Shown piece by piece: positions 42,310 through 44,767 of a stretch of 44,767 nucleotides of DNA. The notes beneath the pieces are model-generated. The model was not told the origin of the DNA. It saw nothing but the letters and a program-made list of their open reading frames with translations, and searched no databases. How positions within the stretch are numbered: the stretch's first letter is position 1; the number at the start of each line of letters is the position of its first letter. The position numbers were made by a program, and so were the translations under genes. This DNA comes from Cytophagales bacterium (GTDB lineage: Bacteria > Bacteroidota > Bacteroidia > Cytophagales > UBA9547), in contig JAAFIH010000034.1 in the NCBI GenBank assembly GCA_013297755.1, positions 1 through 44,767 of the forward strand. The letters run 5' to 3'.

Positions 42310-43575
42310 TTAGTTTGTAATAAAAGGTATAGCGCCATATCTCCCTCTCATATAGTTCTTTTCAATATTTGTGTCATTTCTTACTTTTGACCCATCAGGC
42401 AAGTTAAAGTCATAAAGTGAATATAAGTCTGTCGCTTCTTTTTCATCCTTTTCAGTAAACCAAATTTGGTCTCGTCTGAAAATATCTGTACTTAAAAGAT
42501 TTGTGTCGTGTGTTGCAAATAATAATTGTGCATTTTTTTGATTAGTTTTTGGGTTATTGAATAAGTTAATTATGTGGGCAGTAATTAATGGGTGCAGTTT
42601 TGCATCTAATTCATCAATTATTAGAAGTTTCCCTAAACTCAAGGTATCAAAAATAGGTCCTGATAAGTCAATTAATTTGTTTGTCCCTTCCGATTCCATT
42701 TCATCTTTATCAAATTCTTCTGTCGAAACAACGTTGCCATTTTTATCATATTTATCGTGTACGGTATTTAATGAGATTTGCATCGTTCCAGATAATTCCT
42801 TTATTAATCTATTTTTTATTTTGTCAGGTAAATCTTTAGGAAGTTGTCCTTGATTAAATTCGGATTCTGTTGTTTTTATTTCTTTAAAGCCAAGTTTAAG
42901 AGTTTTGAATAAATTTAACGATTCATTACAGCCGTCAAGTTTTTTATGTAACATACTAGTTGTAAATCCATTATAATCTTTATGGTCAAGTCCAGAGATG
43001 ACATTGTATCCTTTAAACCATTCCATTAATTTTTTAGAAATTTTACCACCTAACTGGGCAACCAATGAAATAAAAAGTCTATTGTTGTTTGTAGAATTTT
43101 CCTTTCCAATCCCCTCTTGAAATTCATTAGAAACAGCAATTCCTTCTGTGGTTCTTAAGAATAGCGTTTTTTCAGTTTTAGAATCCTTTCGTTGAAATAA
43201 CCACTCTTTTGTAATTTCTGTGAGATTGTATTCAAAACCATATCTGTAGCAAAAATTATCTTGTATAAAAACGGTTTCAAAGAAGGTTGGTTCTTTGTCA
43301 TTTTCAATTGAAAGTAAGAATGGCGAATAATCCAATTCGTCAGAATCATTAAGTTTAACCGAAGATAAAATTAATTCTCTCATCCTTTCAAATGCTTTTA
43401 TCAAATTGCTTTTTCCGCTAGAATTTGCACCGTAAATAACGATAGAACGAAGTAGTTTATATTTTCCAACGGAAAACAAATTGCTTTTTAATTCAGCAAT
43501 CCCATTTCCTTCAAAATTTAGTGTTCTTTTGTCATTAAATGACCTAAAGTTCCCTACAGTATATCGAATAATCAT
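42310..43575 (-). CDS. RloA-like AAA/ABC-class ATPase
   Basis: From ATG 43575 the product has 421 residues; a TTG at 43602 would add nine. It is an SMC/ABC-type ATPase (AAA_15/21-like): N-terminal YTVGNFRSFNDKRTLNFEG, Walker A GANSSGKSN at 49-57, a long helical insert, a signature-like stretch before LSLGKLLIIDELDAKLHP (Walker B) and an H-loop LLFATHDTNLL. Such ATPases act with a nuclease partner in OLD-, PARIS- and AbiL-like defence modules. The RloB-like gene lies immediately downstream on the same strand. Sensing of a phage or DNA state would be the expected role, not shown here. Confidence 0.85.
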   Translation of the reverse strand: MIIRYTVGNFRSFNDKRTLNFEGNGIAELKSNLFSVGKYKLLRSIVIYGANSSGKSNLIKAFERMRELILSSVKLNDSDELDYSPFLLSIENDKEPTFFETVFIQDNFCYRYGFEYNLTEITKEWLFQRKDSKTEKTLFLRTTEGIAVSNEFQEGIGKENSTNNNRLFISLVAQLGGKISKKLMEWFKGYNVISGLDHKDYNGFTTSMLHKKLDGCNESLNLFKTLKLGFKEIKTTESEFNQGQLPKDLPDKIKNRLIKELSGTMQISLNTVHDKYDKNGNVVSTEEFDKDEMESEGTNKLIDLSGPIFDTLSLGKLLIIDELDAKLHPLITAHIINLFNNPKTNQKNAQLLFATHDTNLLSTDIFRRDQIWFTEKDEKEATDLYSLYDFNLPDGSKVRNDTNIEKNYMRGRYGAIPFITN

Positions 43576-43695
43576 TTTCAGTAAATTGAGAATTATTCGC
43601 AATAATAGTCAATATTTTTTAAAAAAAGTCGTCTATTTTTTATTTATTGAGAAAAAGTATCAATTTTGGTTAGTTCTGTCGGTGTTGGGTAATCT

Positions 43696-43828
43696 TGCAC
43701 ATAACGAGGCGAGTATTTATGAAGTTTGAGAGAAAACACTGGGTTCTTAACCCACGAAGCAAAGTTAGAAAACACCACTAAACTAACCTAACAAACTGAC
43801 CCAGAATTTCTTAAACCTTATGTTAGGC
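43696..43828 (-). other. attC-like spacer at the cassette edge (tentative)
   Basis: On the minus strand this spacer opens with GCCTAAC (complement of 43822-43828), matching the RYYYAAC core of attC sites, and ends with GTTATGTGCA (complement of 43696-43705). The same TGCACATAAC decamer occurs at 39757-39766, so it flanks the AraC-to-RloA stretch as a direct repeat. The arms are only weakly complementary, and no integrase lies in the window. Confidence 0.3.
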
Positions 43829-43835
43829 ACAGTTA

Positions 43836-44514
43836 TTATTGGTTTGTTTTTGGAAAATTATATTCTATATCTCCCTTAATACCATAAAAATACAAGTATT
43901 GACCATGAGCATTAATGCTATAATGATTACCATGTATTACACAAATGCCAGCACTAAATAAAATTCCACCTCCATCTTTTTCTTGTTCGTAAGTTTTAAA
44001 ATAAAATGGTTGTTGTGATTTTTCAGACTCTTCTAGGATATTAAATCCTCTCGTATTTAAATTGTCAAGGCATTGAGCCAATTCTTGAAAACCTTCCCAA
44101 TTAAATTTTTCGTTTATGTGGGATAAAAATAAATTTGATAAAATTTTAGATTTTTCAACACCTATAAATCTATCATTTAAAACAACTATCTGTTCAATTA
44201 CAGACTCGCGATACTTTTTGTCATTTTGAAATTTTTTTAAAAAAGCTAATTTTTTAACCTGATTAAGTGTCTTGTTATGATAATTACTAAGAAAAGTAAG
44301 AAGTTTTTTAGCTAAAAATATTTCTCTAATTGCTACCCCCTCCTTTAATAACTCCAACTATCGTTTTTACTACTGGAATTTCTTTAATGATTTCATTATC
44401 TAAAAAACTATCTAGTCCTAACTCTGAGTAGTCTTGAGCAAGGTCAAACGTAGGTTCTTTTAATCCTAACTCAATTGCTTTTTCAATTTTTTTGTTGTTT
44501 GCTTGGTCAATCAT
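43836..44514 (-). pseudogene. Gene split by a one-base frameshift in a G run
   Basis: Two frames overlap: 44326-44514 (62 residues, ATG at 44514, ending VGVIKGGGSN) and the frame to 43836. A single-base change in the minus-strand G5 run (complement of 44336-44340) would join them as VVKTIVGVIKGG-VAIREI and continue through FLAKKLLTFLSNYHN, about 225 residues. The downstream frame has only a weak TTG start (44357) inside the overlap, which supports one original gene. The helical start and amphipathic KIVGVIKGG region may insert in or contact the membrane. The family is unknown. It lies upstream of the RloA/RloB pair. Sequencing error, true mutation or programmed slippage cannot be told apart here. 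Confidence 0.65.
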
Positions 44515-44656
44515 TATAATAGCAGCTTACTTGTCATTTTACACATTCCAAATCCAATTTCTATTATAAAACTAATAATATTCATTGACTCTATTATCAA
44601 TCATTTATCAATCAAAATATTATATGTTTTTTATATTAATCTCAAACCCTAAAAGT

Positions 44657-44767
44657 TTAGGTAATAGATAATTTCATTTTTTTCAAAAGCTCTTGGGTTT
44701 GTTTATTGATTTCAGTAATTACACTTTCGGTATGGTTGTATCTTATTTTTTTGATAGACTTTAGATG
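44657..44767 (-). CDS. C-terminal end of a gene entering from the right edge
   Basis: An open minus-strand frame enters from the edge and ends with TAA at 44657-44659. It encodes a charged helical tail (NHTESVITEINKQTQELLKK, then MKLSIT). No start lies in the window and the family is not recognisable. Composition is coding-like, but the short length limits confidence. Confidence 0.45.
   Translation of the reverse strand, partial: HLKSIKKIRYNHTESVITEINKQTQELLKKMKLSIT

Noticed and set aside
1-44767. tRNA genes or replication origin
   Set aside because: No cloverleaf with a CCA-compatible acceptor or TTC loop and no dnaA-box cluster was seen by eye in the spacers.

Overview
The window is chromosomal DNA of a member of the Bacteroidota, probably Cytophagales- or Chitinophagales-like; the genus cannot be read from the sequence. 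The evidence is AT-rich DNA with long gene-poor spacers, promoters of the Bacteroidota type (TTG, 17-23 nt, TAnnTTTG), a TonB-dependent receptor paired with a DUF4249 lipoprotein, proteins with type IX secretion (T9SS) tails, a LytTR response regulator beside a TPR histidine kinase, and many lipoproteins. Several genes seem to start at TTG.

Layout, left half. Positions 1-173 look like the promoter and leader of a minus-strand rRNA operon lying beyond the left edge. Next come an ABM-like protein and metG, whose reading frame contains a GC-rich palindromic repeat, then two tiny membrane proteins, a secreted protein, a LuxE-type acyl-protein synthetase and convergent coaBC. From 7.9 to 20.6 kb there are mostly single housekeeping or envelope genes: a conserved unknown, a TerB-like protein, an epimerase, an NlpC/P60 hydrolase, an ECF sigma factor with a membrane partner, purH, a lone FeoA, a fatty acid hydroxylase, an RsmF-type methyltransferase, two exported unknowns, engB/ysxC and bamD. 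An 85-bp inverted-repeat element occurs three times in spacers. The third copy is split by a ~500-bp element flanked by TTAA.

Layout, right half. From 21.5 to 26 kb lies an outer-membrane uptake locus (TonB receptor, DUF4249 lipoprotein, another lipoprotein). It is followed by comB, an orphan TolC-type protein, a retropepsin-like protease, the YifB/ComM ATPase, a LytTR regulator divergent from a TPR histidine kinase, and a secreted OmpL47-repeat protein abutting the kinase. Positions 35.5-39.5 kb hold a decayed TPR gene and a 1054-residue T9SS-exported metzincin.

The last 5 kb (39.75-44.77 kb) look accessory. They hold an AraC/VOC/TfoX-C operon, a two-gene RloA/RloB-type module (SMC/ABC-class ATPase plus TOPRIM-like partner, a plausible phage-defence pair), a gene broken by a one-base frameshift in a G run, and the tail of a further gene. 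A 10-bp direct repeat (TGCACATAAC) flanks the AraC-to-RloA stretch, which suggests cassette-like acquisition. The strongest candidates for something new are the RloA/RloB module with its frameshifted neighbour, and the repeat-derived insertion inside methionyl-tRNA synthetase.
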